Source of the DNA: Limnephilus marmoratus
Taxonomy: Eukaryota > Arthropoda > Insecta > Trichoptera > Limnephilidae
DNA: 64,000 nucleotides
Assembly (NCBI GenBank): GCA_917880885.1
Contig: OU862910.1
Location: 16,008,710-16,072,709, forward strand
Reading direction: 5' to 3'
The notes beneath the pieces were generated by a model, which did not search any database, was not told the origin of the DNA, and worked only from the letters and a program-made list of their open reading frames with translations. How positions within the stretch are numbered: the stretch's first letter is position 1; each line of letters opens with the position of its first letter. The translations under genes were made by a program, and so were the position numbers. Positions 55,611 to 64,000 of the stretch are shown piece after piece.

Positions 55611-55614
55611 TCTG

Positions 55615-56130
55615 TGACATGAATACTAACATTTTATGAATCGGCTTGTCCTTTTTTAAAAAATATAAAGCTTTTATATCAGCTAATTTTGAAATATGAA
55701 CCAGGTTTTAGGGAGTTGCCTAGATTAATTTGTGTGCCTTTATTAAATTTAATAAATAATGAAAAATCTTAATAAACAACGAAGCCGGCTTAAAAGTTTT
55801 ATGTTGAAATGTTACACGACAAAAAGCTACTAAACCGAAGCAACTGTTTTATTACTCACGTTATGAACACATTTTTAACGAAGTTAAGTTCTTTTATAAT
55901 TTTAACACATCTAAAAAATATCCTTGTTCGAAACCAGTTGTATTACGATACCCGGCAAAATGTAAATTGGTATGGTAGAATAAATTGCTAGAGGTGAAAC
56001 TAAACGTAGAATAGCTGAATAAAGCAGTAGGTACCTACTTAAATCAGATCTAGTCACATTAAGAAAATGACAATTTACGACAATATTATGTCGGTTCGAA
56101 ATATCGGTCTTTGATTTATACGCAATAGTA
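55615..56130. other. Unassigned AT-rich region
   Basis: The 60-codon frame at 55809-55991 has no family motif. Confidence 0.3.
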
Positions 56131-56136
56131 CGTAAA

Positions 56137-56882
56137 CTATAATGAAACTCAAATCACTTTGTTTAACCACTATATAATAATCAATGTCAACATGTTTCAA
56201 TAACAACGCTACCTTCATCAGGACGAGATGTTAATTTTAAAAAATAAATGGAAAACAAATATAGCCAAATTATAACAAAGACATTTTTTTTTAATGTTTG
56301 GTTATACAGGAAAAACTTGTAGAAATTTTAATATTAGAGTTAAGGAACATTCAAGATGTTTAAATGATAATAATTATTCCGTATTTGCCAACATATTTTG
56401 GAAACAAGTCATTCTTTTGATATTAATAAAGGTCTTAAATATTTTTTATACGGCCCACAATTATGTAGATTATTTGGAAATTTCAGAAATTAGAAAAAGC
56501 GTTAATGGTAAATTAAATATTATAAATAACCATTTTTTTTTAAAATAGCCATATTTTAAATTTATTTTCTTATTAATACTAACTACAATTATTATTTTTT
56601 TATTTTGTTATGTAAACTACCTATTTTTATTGTTGGTTATTTAAAGTATTTTATTATCTAAATGCAATTTTATATATCCTTAAATAATTTTTATATTTAA
56701 TTTCATATCTATTTTTATTAGATTTTTGTTATAATTTGTTCAAAATTGTCTATGCTTGTTTTTCTTTTTTTTTTTAAATTAAAATCTCGTCCTTATGAAG
56801 ATAACGTTGTTATTGAAACATGTTGACATTGATAATTATATGGTGCTTCAAACAAAGTGATTTGATTCTCATTATATTATAA
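56137..56882 (+). mobile_element. Penelope-like element remnant with inverted arms
   Basis: Arms at about 56137-56229 and 56785-56882 are inverted copies (CAATGTCAACATGTTTCAAT versus ATTGAAACATGTTGACATTG, and AAATCACTTTGTTTAA versus AACAAAGTGATTTGA). They enclose a truncated GIY-YIG endonuclease frame. Inverted or direct pseudo-LTR arms around an RT plus GIY-YIG protein are characteristic of Penelope-like elements; here the RT has been deleted. Confidence 0.65.
56294..56548 (+). pseudogene. GIY-YIG endonuclease C-terminal remnant (Penelope type)
   Basis: Reads MFGYTGKTCRNFNIRVKEHS, then RCLNDNNYSVFANIFWK and a C-terminal part ending NIINNHFFLK. The YxGKTxRxxxxRxKEH block is the second half of the GIY-YIG core, with its conserved Arg and the EH found in Penelope endonucleases. 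The first GIY strand and all of the RT are missing. The start codon given is simply the first ATG of the surviving piece. Confidence 0.7.
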
Positions 56883-56889
56883 TTATGCC

Positions 56890-57115
56890 ACAAAGTATAT
56901 TTGCTAAGTTTGAAGAAGTATGTAAACTAATTCAAAAATCACATAATATTATTATATTTAGTTGCTCGTATAATCTAAGGTATAGTAGGCATTTAAAATT
57001 ACAAATTTAACTTTACAAATTTACAAAAATGCCTACATACTTCATTGTCACACATTTTCCTCTTTTTTGGGAATATTGGACTGTTTTTGTTGAAAGATAT
57101 TCAACGCCTTATATA
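56890..57115. other. Unassigned AT-rich stretch
   Basis: Contains TTTAAAATTACAAATTTAAC / TTTACAAATTTACAAAA simple repeats near 56990-57028 only. Confidence 0.3.
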
Positions 57116-57118
57116 ATA

Positions 57119-57416
57119 ACTAGCAGACCCGGCCACACGCTGCTGTGGCTAACGAAACCTTTATAACCAACGCCATCCGTTAAATCAAATCCACATCACG
57201 CTGCCTGCTGCCCGCTGCCCGCTGCCGCTTGGCCAGATATATTAAGTATTTCAACCAATTTACACAAAACCTTGACAAATTATACATCTAAAAACCTTCC
57301 TCATGAATCATTATATCTATTGGTGAAAACCGCATGAAAATCCGTTGCGTAGTTTAAAAGATCTAAGCGCACATACGTCGTGAGCGACTTCATTTTATAC
57401 TTAGTAAAGATAAAGA
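57119..57416 (+). repeat. Repeat family 'TAGCAGACCCGGCCAC', copy 2
   Basis: TAGCAGACCCGGCCACACGC, GCTGTGGCTAACGAAACC, CTGCCTGCTGCCCGCTGCCC, GTGAAAACCGCATGAAAATC, CGTTGCGTAGTTTAAAAGAT, GTGAGCGACTTCATTTTATA, then AAGATAAAGAT. Shorter than copy 1 by an internal deletion. Confidence 0.6.
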
Positions 57417-57689
57417 TTTTGTCTACTTTAGATTGGGAAGTCTTCTTTCATTTTTATCTTGTGGAATGATTATGTATGACTTTATGTTCATTAAGTTTTC
57501 GCATAAGAACCTCTTGTCTTACCGGATCAAACGCCCTACCAATTCGGCCACTCTTACCTCTTATTTGAACTTGATTATTTATCTTTTTATTTTTCTGTTT
57601 TTTATTTGCCTTGTTCTCTTTCATATTTTCGTTCAGATTATTAGTGTTTATTTCTTCTTCAAAGATATATTGATGGGAATAAACTTCAA

Positions 57690-57975
57690 AAGTTATAAAT
57701 AGAGAGTTCTTCTTCCTTGCACTGTCCCAACTCATAGCTAAAGTAGGCTGTTGGGGTGGGCTCTTCTCGTTTTCAGGCTGTAACTTCTTTGGTTCTGGGT
57801 ATCGCTTTCATTCAAGCGGTTTTTCTGTAAAATTTTGGAGCATTGAGTCATCGAGAGTTCTTTTGTCTTCCTCTGTATGACTGTCGATGAAGCTCCATAG
57901 ACATTGCCTGCTTCACTGTGTGGTCTGGTGGTGTCCGTCTTATGTGCCCAGATGTTCTATCTAATAAAAATTAAA
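57690..57975 (-). pseudogene. Possible LINE ORF2 C-terminal remnant
   Basis: The minus reading from about 57960 gives GHIRRTPPDHTVKQAMSMEL, then HRQSYRGRQKNS. This recalls the LGHVxRxPxDHxxKxAL...RxRGRPKxxW tail of RTE-like or related endonuclease/RT proteins. No RT block is present. Moderate to low confidence because only one short block matches. Confidence 0.4.
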
Positions 57976-57979
57976 AACT

Positions 57980-58880
57980 TTTAGATTTAAATAAGCTATT
58001 GGTTTAAAAGACAATACGTTTAGATCCCTTAACGTATTTTAAGTAAATTCTCATGTCTTTGTTTTGCAAAACTGTTAGACTTCTAAACTCCTTATTTTCT
58101 CAAAGAAAGACAAATAGATACCAACATTAAAAAAAAAAAAAACTATCACCATTATACTAAGGGAAAATAATGGATGTGTCGTTGAAAGGGGACTTACGTA
58201 GCTAATAGATGAATTAAACACCCTATGCATGGACGGTTATTCCATGCATTTATCAACTCAGTCACTTTACCCTTTTTTCCCTTGCTGATTATCATCAAAC
58301 ATACTAATTTCGGTTGTCTGTATGTGATTGTTGGTTCTGAAGTCGAAGTAATATGGAATTTAAGTCTAATTTTCAAAATTGCAGAATCGGAATTCAAAAT
58401 GGAAAAAAAGTACCAACCTATAATATAAGAAATACTTTAACAGAAAGTTATTTTTTATAATTGGAACTGAGGTGTCAAGAATTGAGACGATCCGTCATTT
58501 TTTACGGGTTTGTGCAAGTATAACAATAAAAACAATAATTCTGGATGCCTGTGATGAAACTCTAGTTCAATTAACTATGATTTTTTTTATTAGGATCATT
58601 TTTACAATTGGAACTGATTCAATATTTAAAGAATTGAATGTGAAGATTTCAGACATATATACCTATCTATAATATATGTTATACATATTACATATAAATA
58701 TTTTAACATAAAATTACTCTTAACGTAATTTTAAAATTTTAAATATTAATATACACGGGCCCAAATTGCAGGTAAATTTAATTATCGGTTTGTATAAATC
58801 CGCTTGGCAATAAAAATGATTATCAATAAACTATTATCAGAGCTTAAAGCTGATCCGAAATCCGAACAAAGGCAGTAGAA
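57980..58880. other. Unassigned AT-rich region
   Basis: Overlapping short frames on both strands (58194-58428, 58472-58672) have no motif. Confidence 0.3.
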
Positions 58881-58885
58881 CGAGA

Positions 58886-59165
58886 AATAATATCCACCGC
58901 GTCACTTGCACCGCGTCGATCCAATTCGTTCCCGTTCCGTAAAATAACGGCCCCGTACGGAGGGGCACTTTTTGCGGCATTTATTGAATAATAAATTTCG
59001 TGTACACCGCCGGGCCCGCAATATCAGTTTTATATCGGAAAGCCATTTAGCCGGCGTGGTGAATGCATTATCTTCCCTCGCAGTAATTAAACCGGCCCCG
59101 GCCTTTATTACCTGGAAATCAATTATTTTTCCCACTGGGACCCGCGGATGCCGGATGTTATGATG
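58886..59165. other. GC-balanced island, possible conserved non-coding DNA
   Basis: GTCACTTGCACCGCGTCGAT, AACGGCCCCGTACGGAGGGG, ACCGCCGGGCCCGCAATATC and AAACCGGCCCCGGCCTTTAT in an AT-rich setting, with CATTTATTGAATAATAAATT-type homeodomain-like words. Frames on both strands (59216-58902 minus, 58972-59163 plus) lack domain signatures. This is the most distinct of the five islands. Confidence 0.3.
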
Positions 59166-59237
59166 GTGTGTTCTTAATGCAAATTTTCTTAATGAGTCTA
59201 TTCTTTGATCAATCAATATGCTTGAATTAAGGGAATA

Positions 59238-59455
59238 TTATACAAGGGATGTTCACAAAGTAAGTATAGATACTCGATTTTATATATTTTTTGGAAAAAG
59301 TGTATTTGAAAAATAATTATTGGATATTTTTGATACACTTGTTGACTATTTTTCCACATAATCGCCATACCAATCAATGCATTATGTGAGCCGTGGCACA
59401 AGTTTCTTGATAACCTCCTCGAAGAATTCTACCGCCAGCTCCTTACATAACCAAC
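59238..59455 (-). pseudogene. Mariner transposase C-terminal tail and end
   Basis: The minus reading gives KELAVEFFEEVIKKLVPRL, stop, then CIDWYGDYVEK and a stop. The KLVxRxxKCIDxxGDYVEK tail is typical of mariner transposases. The end TATACTTACTTTGTGAACATCCCTTGT looks like a mariner terminus. The opposite end and the catalytic core are absent. Confidence 0.65.
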
Positions 59456-59459
59456 CATT

Positions 59460-60068
59460 TACGTAATTGATATTATGTTTTAAGATACCTATAATGGGTG
59501 TAACAGTGTGAACCCAAAGGATTTTAAACAGCGATTCCAAAATCAATAAAAAAAATCTGCAAAAAGTACATTCATCGAAAACTCTTAATTTTTTTTTGTG
59601 TATGTATATATTTTCTTAATATTCTCACACATTCTTTATATTGCATATATTAATGTACTTTATAAAAAATCGACCACTACAACACGGGCATGTGCCCTAG
59701 CATGGTGGTGGAAAAAATGTATGTAAAAAAAAATTTTTATGAATAAAGAAAACTTGAAACAAAAAAAAAATTATTGGCGTAATTAAAGGCTTGGAGTCAA
59801 ACTTTCGAAGCCTTTTTCTCAAATCCCACGACAAGCTTATTTGGATTAAAAAATGAAGATGTCATTTTGCTGTCCGACGATATATTTTTAAATTAAAAAC
59901 AATACACATGTTTTTCCGTCATACGTCGTAACTGCGTATTCGGATATAGCCTAGCTGCAGGTCATGTATGAACACGTTATAAGCACTGTAACACACGAAG
60001 CAGGGCGCAAGCGCTGCGCTCGTACAAACAGTTAAAATGAGTTAGGTATATAGAAGTAGAAACGTTTA
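59460..60068. other. Unassigned AT-rich region
   Basis: Nothing recognised, apart from a short GC-rich patch near 60000-60020. Confidence 0.3.
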
Positions 60069-60070
60069 CG

Positions 60071-60932
60071 CAATAGGCCACTTGCATGGACTTCATAACG
60101 ACTTGGAAAAAAACGTGTTAATAGAGTTTTTTACTAAGATTACGAAAATGTTAGTAAAAAATTTTAGAAATGTACAGTTTTTTTATTTTTAAATAAATAA
60201 ATCCATTATTTGGGCTCGTGACGTCACTACATGAAAAAGTCCCGTCACCGAAAATGTTCCTATTAATTTTATAAAATTCCACACTGATTTATTTTTTTAT
60301 ATGGCATCACTTTGATATCAGGCGAATTTTTGAATTCGTTCACTAGATTTATTGTTTGTTCTCTGCGAACTTATCATTTGGTTTGATTTTTTGACAGATG
60401 TTCTGAAGAGAACCCCGTACAACTAAAGGGTACGGGGTTCTCTTCAGAACGTGAAGATGATGTCGGTACATGTTTTAGAGGTATAATGATTATGGTGCTG
60501 ATTTTAACAAAATAAAATTTTGTAATATTCTTATTATTATTACAATTTACAAGTTCAAGTATATTACATTGCATTTAGTAATATAGACGATGTACATTAT
60601 AATGATTTATGATCAATAAGATGGATCAAGGAAAATAATATTTATGAGATGTAATATTTTTGGTATGCCTCGTTATTCTCCTGTGCCATTCGTGTGGAAA
60701 ACGTTCTTTTTTTTAAATGATTTTCGGCTATGTAATTATCGTTTTTTCACACCTATAAAATTATGTCCCGTCTTTCCGGTTTATAAAAGATGGTCTGATT
60801 TTTCGGTTTGAAATTTTAAAAAAATCCTTAGGGTTTCAAAAATACGATTAAAAAAAAAAAATACAGAATGTCTTAGAATATTTGCCTAAACCGGAAAAAA
60901 ATTTAAAAAAATGTGATGCAAGTGGCCTATTG
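60071..60932. mobile_element. TIR element (862 bp) with internal hairpin
   Basis: CAATAGGCCACTTGCAT at 60071-60087 is exactly inverted at 60916-60932. Non-coding interior, A/T-rich, with GGCTCGTGACGTCACTAC near 60211 and a perfect hairpin at 60400-60450. No clear target duplication. Superfamily unknown. Confidence 0.6.
60400..60450. repeat. Perfect 21-bp stem hairpin
   Basis: Arms 60400-60420 and 60430-60450 are exact complements around the 9-nt loop AACTAAAGG. The stem centre is CCCCGTAC / GTACGGGG and the outer part GTTCTGAAGAGAA / TTCTCTTCAGAAC. Pairing stops abruptly outside the arms. Confidence 0.85.
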
Positions 60933-60934
60933 AA

Positions 60935-61258
60935 AAGACGTAATATTATTAGGATAGACGACAAATGGAAAAGTTACGAGAGAGGACTCAAGAAGGCGAT
61001 TCACAATTCGTAGCAGAATTAACTAATATGAGAACATAATATTCTAAAATAAAGACGAACCTACGATCGAATTTGCCCTGGCGGGACAAGAAAATGGATT
61101 ACTAAAATTTCATATGTTTCTAAGTGAATCCCTTAGGAAATTAGTAATGCTCGTTAATAAAAATAAAAATCTTGTTCCTACCGTTATTTTTGAAGTTCAA
61201 ATACGTTATTTTCAATTTTTTCAAACCGTTTTATCTAAAATATTTTAAAGGCTAGTTA
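60935..61258. other. Unassigned AT-rich stretch
   Basis: No repeats or coding blocks recognised. Confidence 0.3.
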
Positions 61259-61261
61259 CTG

Positions 61262-61344
61262 TTTTTTTTTAGATTAGCTCCACACAGGAGGTCCTGAGGA
61301 AAATAATTTCCCTCAGGGCCTATGTCATCTTACAGGATGCTGTG
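61262..61344 (-). mobile_element. Family X 3'-end fragment
   Basis: TTTTTTTTTAGATTAGCTCC, ACACAGGAGGTCCTGAGGAA, AATAATTTCCCTCAGGGCCT and ATGTCATCTTACAGGATGCT; then the neighbouring copy begins with its own poly-T. A head-to-tail duplication of the family's poly-A end. Confidence 0.75.
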
Positions 61345-61688
61345 TTTTTTTTTTTTTTTTACATTAGCTCCGCACAGGAGGCCTTGAGGAAAATAATTTC
61401 CCTCAGGGCCTATGTCATCTTTGAGGATGCTGTGTGGAGGGTTTTTTTTAAGGAAAGGAAGGAGAGGAGAGTTCTGGGAAGGAAAAGGGTTTAAGGGGTG
61501 GGTAGGAATCTGGGGTTCAGTATGTCCTGGTCATCCGCCTCCAAGACCTAGACAAACCTCACCCCATGAACCCGGGCACCCCCGCTAAATCACCAAACGT
61601 AGCGAACCACTTGGAGTGACCTATGGCAGAGGTGTTGGTTATCCAATAAAGGTTCCCGGGGCGGCGGTACCCATTCCCGCCTCCCAAA
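61345..61688 (-). mobile_element. Family X repeat, short subtype (minus), good poly-A
   Basis: 16 T, ACATTAGCTCCGCACAGGAG, AGGAAAATAATTTCCCTC, CTTTGAGGATGCTGTGTGGA, CCCCATGAACCCGGGCACCC, GCGGCGGTACCCATTCCCGC and CTCCCAAA. Close to 46559-46903. Confidence 0.85.
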
Positions 61689-61749
61689 TGATCTAATGTC
61701 TTATTTTGATTTATTAAATAACATTACATTATTTAAATTAAAAACATTA

Positions 61750-62140
61750 TTTTTTTTTGTGGAGGGGAGCCTGTGTGGAGGGTCTTTTTAAGGAAGGGAA
61801 GGATAGGAAGTTCTGGGAAGGAAAATTTATGAGGGGTGGGTAGGAATCTGGGGGTTAGTGTTAGTAGAGGCGTGACGGACGAATGAATCCATCCCTCCAA
61901 CTGCGGTGTAAGGCGATGGGTCGAGAGAGTCTGGCTGAAAAGGTCAAAAAGGCCTCCGTCACCCAGTCTCTCTCGATCCGGCCTGCCATGCAGCAGAAAA
62001 CCTGGACAAATCTGATCCCTTGAACCCGGGCACCCCTGCTAGTGTAAACGTGGTGAACCACTTGGTGTGACCTATGGCGGAAGTATTGATAATCCAATAA
62101 ATGGTTCCCGGGGCGGCGGTACCCATACCCGCCTCCCAAA
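61750..62140 (-). mobile_element. Family X repeat, long subtype (minus)
   Basis: GGGGAGCCTGTGTGGAGGGT, GACGAATGAATCCATCCCTC, GTCTCTCTCGATCCGGCCTG, GAACCCGGGCACCCCTGCTA and GGTACCCATACCCGCCTCCC. It lacks the terminal hairpin and poly-A region. Confidence 0.8.
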
Positions 62141-62352
62141 TTTTATTAATCTTAATATATTTGAGAATGACCTCACTATTAAACCTTTCTTCTGAAATTG
62201 ACATTTTTCGATTGAACTACAATCATTTCAAGAGCGAAATAAAGGTATTCTTTAGCACCTGTCATTATTAATGTACCTATATAATTAATGTTTTACACTA
62301 TTAACTAAAAATAGTGAAATGTAATTGGACATACATGTTAACTGTTTTTCAC

Positions 62353-63043
<691 letters not shown>

Positions 63044-63044
63044 G

Positions 63045-63815
63045 AATGGAATCCGTATGAAGCTTCAATCAATCGTTGGTCTGAAGATATTATGTATAAA
63101 AATGTTATATATTTATCTTGTAGGTACCTACATAAATAATATGGTATAAGCATGCCGGGTATTTAGGTACATATTGGTTGGTTAGTTTATTCATCTGAGT
63201 GTTTTCTAAGAATTTATGTGTTCATTAAACTGTTTTAAGAGTTGTATAACTATTGTAACAGACAATTCAACCAAAATAAATTCATAAAAATGTGGAACCC
63301 ACAAAAGTGTATATTATCATACTACAGAATAGCGCATTTAACATATGGTCGAAGTTCGTAGAAATTGTGAACGACGAAAACTCTATCTGAGAAATATTTA
63401 TGAAAATGCGCAGAAGCACACCATATAAATATTTAGTCTGTGGTACGGCGGCATTTGGGGCATAAGTTCGAACTATGCTCGAGTATAATCGAGTATAACC
63501 CGGAATACTCGAGCAGCGCTATCTTCGATTAGCCGCTTAACCGCTGAACCATTTGTAACTATCTTTCCCCGTCCATTCCTTTGAGCCATTAAGCTCCTTA
63601 AGATATCCGGAAGATATAAATCAATGATGATTTATTTCTTCTTAATTAACAATTACTTAAAGAAAGTGCGGATCTCACACATAATACTTTCACATTATTA
63701 TTAAATCTTGTATAAAAGTATAATATGACACCTTGTAACACAAGAGATCCCTTTTTCTAAGTCTGATATGACTGTGAACGTATTTTATCATAATGGATAA
63801 CTTTTTTTAATCGTA
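63045..63815. other. Unassigned region
   Basis: Contains CTCGAGTATAATCGAGTATA / CCGGAATACTCGAG words near 63478-63512 (short local repeat). No gene. Confidence 0.3.
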
Positions 63816-63842
63816 ATTTTGATATTTTCATTATTTGTTTTT

Positions 63843-64000
63843 GGGGTGTTATGCCGTGTTGCGCTACCTCCTTCTTTAGCCAACGTTTCGGACATAGTTG
63901 CAGTGTCCATCATCAGGGCAGATCCGGTAGATGTGTAATTTTTAGTGGTGAAGTGTGTGCTTATTTAATTCGAAGCAATACCGTGTCGCCAGCTCCACTA
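63843..64000 (-). repeat. Repeat shared with 37495-37820; hammerhead-like core; cut by window edge
   Basis: Minus strand: GTGGAGCTGGCGACACGGTA, CTGCCCTGATGATGGACACT, TGTCCGAAACGTTGGC and GGAGGTAGCGCAACACGGCA, then TAACACCCC. CTGATGA (63916-63910) and GAAAC (63889-63885) flank a GGACA/TGTCC stem, the arrangement seen in Penelope-associated hammerhead ribozymes. A full ribozyme cannot be completed by eye, since an extra T follows CTGATGA and no proper cleavage site is seen. Confidence 0.55.

Noticed and set aside
57454..57735. 93-codon Lys/Asn-rich minus frame with SGRIGRAFDPVRQEVLMRKL
   Set aside because: The segment looks protein-like, but no family, splice context or second copy supports it; half of the frame is low-complexity.

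Overview
The window looks like repeat-rich, AT-rich insect DNA, most likely from a moth or butterfly (Lepidoptera). The reasons are: eukaryotic retroelements of several kinds, dense short non-autonomous repeats, tRNA-derived SINEs, a (CCTAA)n insect-telomere-like tract near 49.02 kb, recurrent TAGGTACCTA-type words, and a TTCCCCGCAGGGGTAGGCAG-type segment at 50.64 kb that I associate with moth genomes. The assignment to Lepidoptera is inference. I found no convincing intact host gene. Almost every long reading frame belongs to a transposable element or to low-complexity DNA. One possible host exon (11657-11839, minus) is only weakly supported. No operon, CRISPR array or rRNA is visible. || Layout. 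0-11.5 kb: an edge-truncated LTR with a primer-binding site, LINE 3' fragments, three foldback/MITE elements (around 1.7-2.3, 5.54-5.86 and 6.06-6.58 kb), a foldback built from a CCGGACNAATTGTCG-type minisatellite (2.36-3.11 kb), and at 9.34-11.51 kb a stack consisting of an LTR with its PBS, a SINE, a second SINE inserted in it, and a TIR element. 12.5-22.2 kb: LINE remnants, a 1.05-kb Tc1/mariner-type element with DD41D spacing, several copies of a poly-A-tailed GC-rich repeat called here 'family X', and SINEs, one cleanly nested in family X with a 7-bp target duplication. 22.3-27.4 kb: a tandem run of Helitron-like units. The first is split by a 3.1-kb element with terminal inverted repeats of about 550 bp around a decayed gene carrying a GCDTTSA motif and a cysteine-rich CXC-like C-terminus. 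28.5-33.3 kb: more LINE pieces and family X. 38.4-43.5 kb: a nearly complete APE-type LINE with ORF1 and ORF2. || 44-54.5 kb: a second DD41D element, a hAT-type MITE with an 8-bp target duplication, an 850-bp palindrome carrying a tRNA-like sequence in each arm, and a minus-strand LINE with a YADD box. 54.5-64 kb: mostly unassigned AT-rich DNA with a Penelope-like endonuclease remnant between inverted arms, a mariner tail, a TIR element containing a perfect 21-bp hairpin, three adjacent family X pieces, a 691-bp perfect AAAT microsatellite, and a repeat shared in inverted orientation with 37.5-37.8 kb. || How the parts relate. This is a layered record of insertions rather than a set of cooperating genes. 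Autonomous elements (LINEs, DD41D transposons, the long-TIR element, LTR elements, Penelope) are all broken. The SINEs and family X probably moved using LINE machinery, and the MITEs using DNA transposases, but the sequence does not show which. The best candidate for an under-described system is the long-TIR element at 22575-25671. A paralogous unoccupied site at about 38.54 kb allows its borders and a 3-bp target duplication to be read directly.
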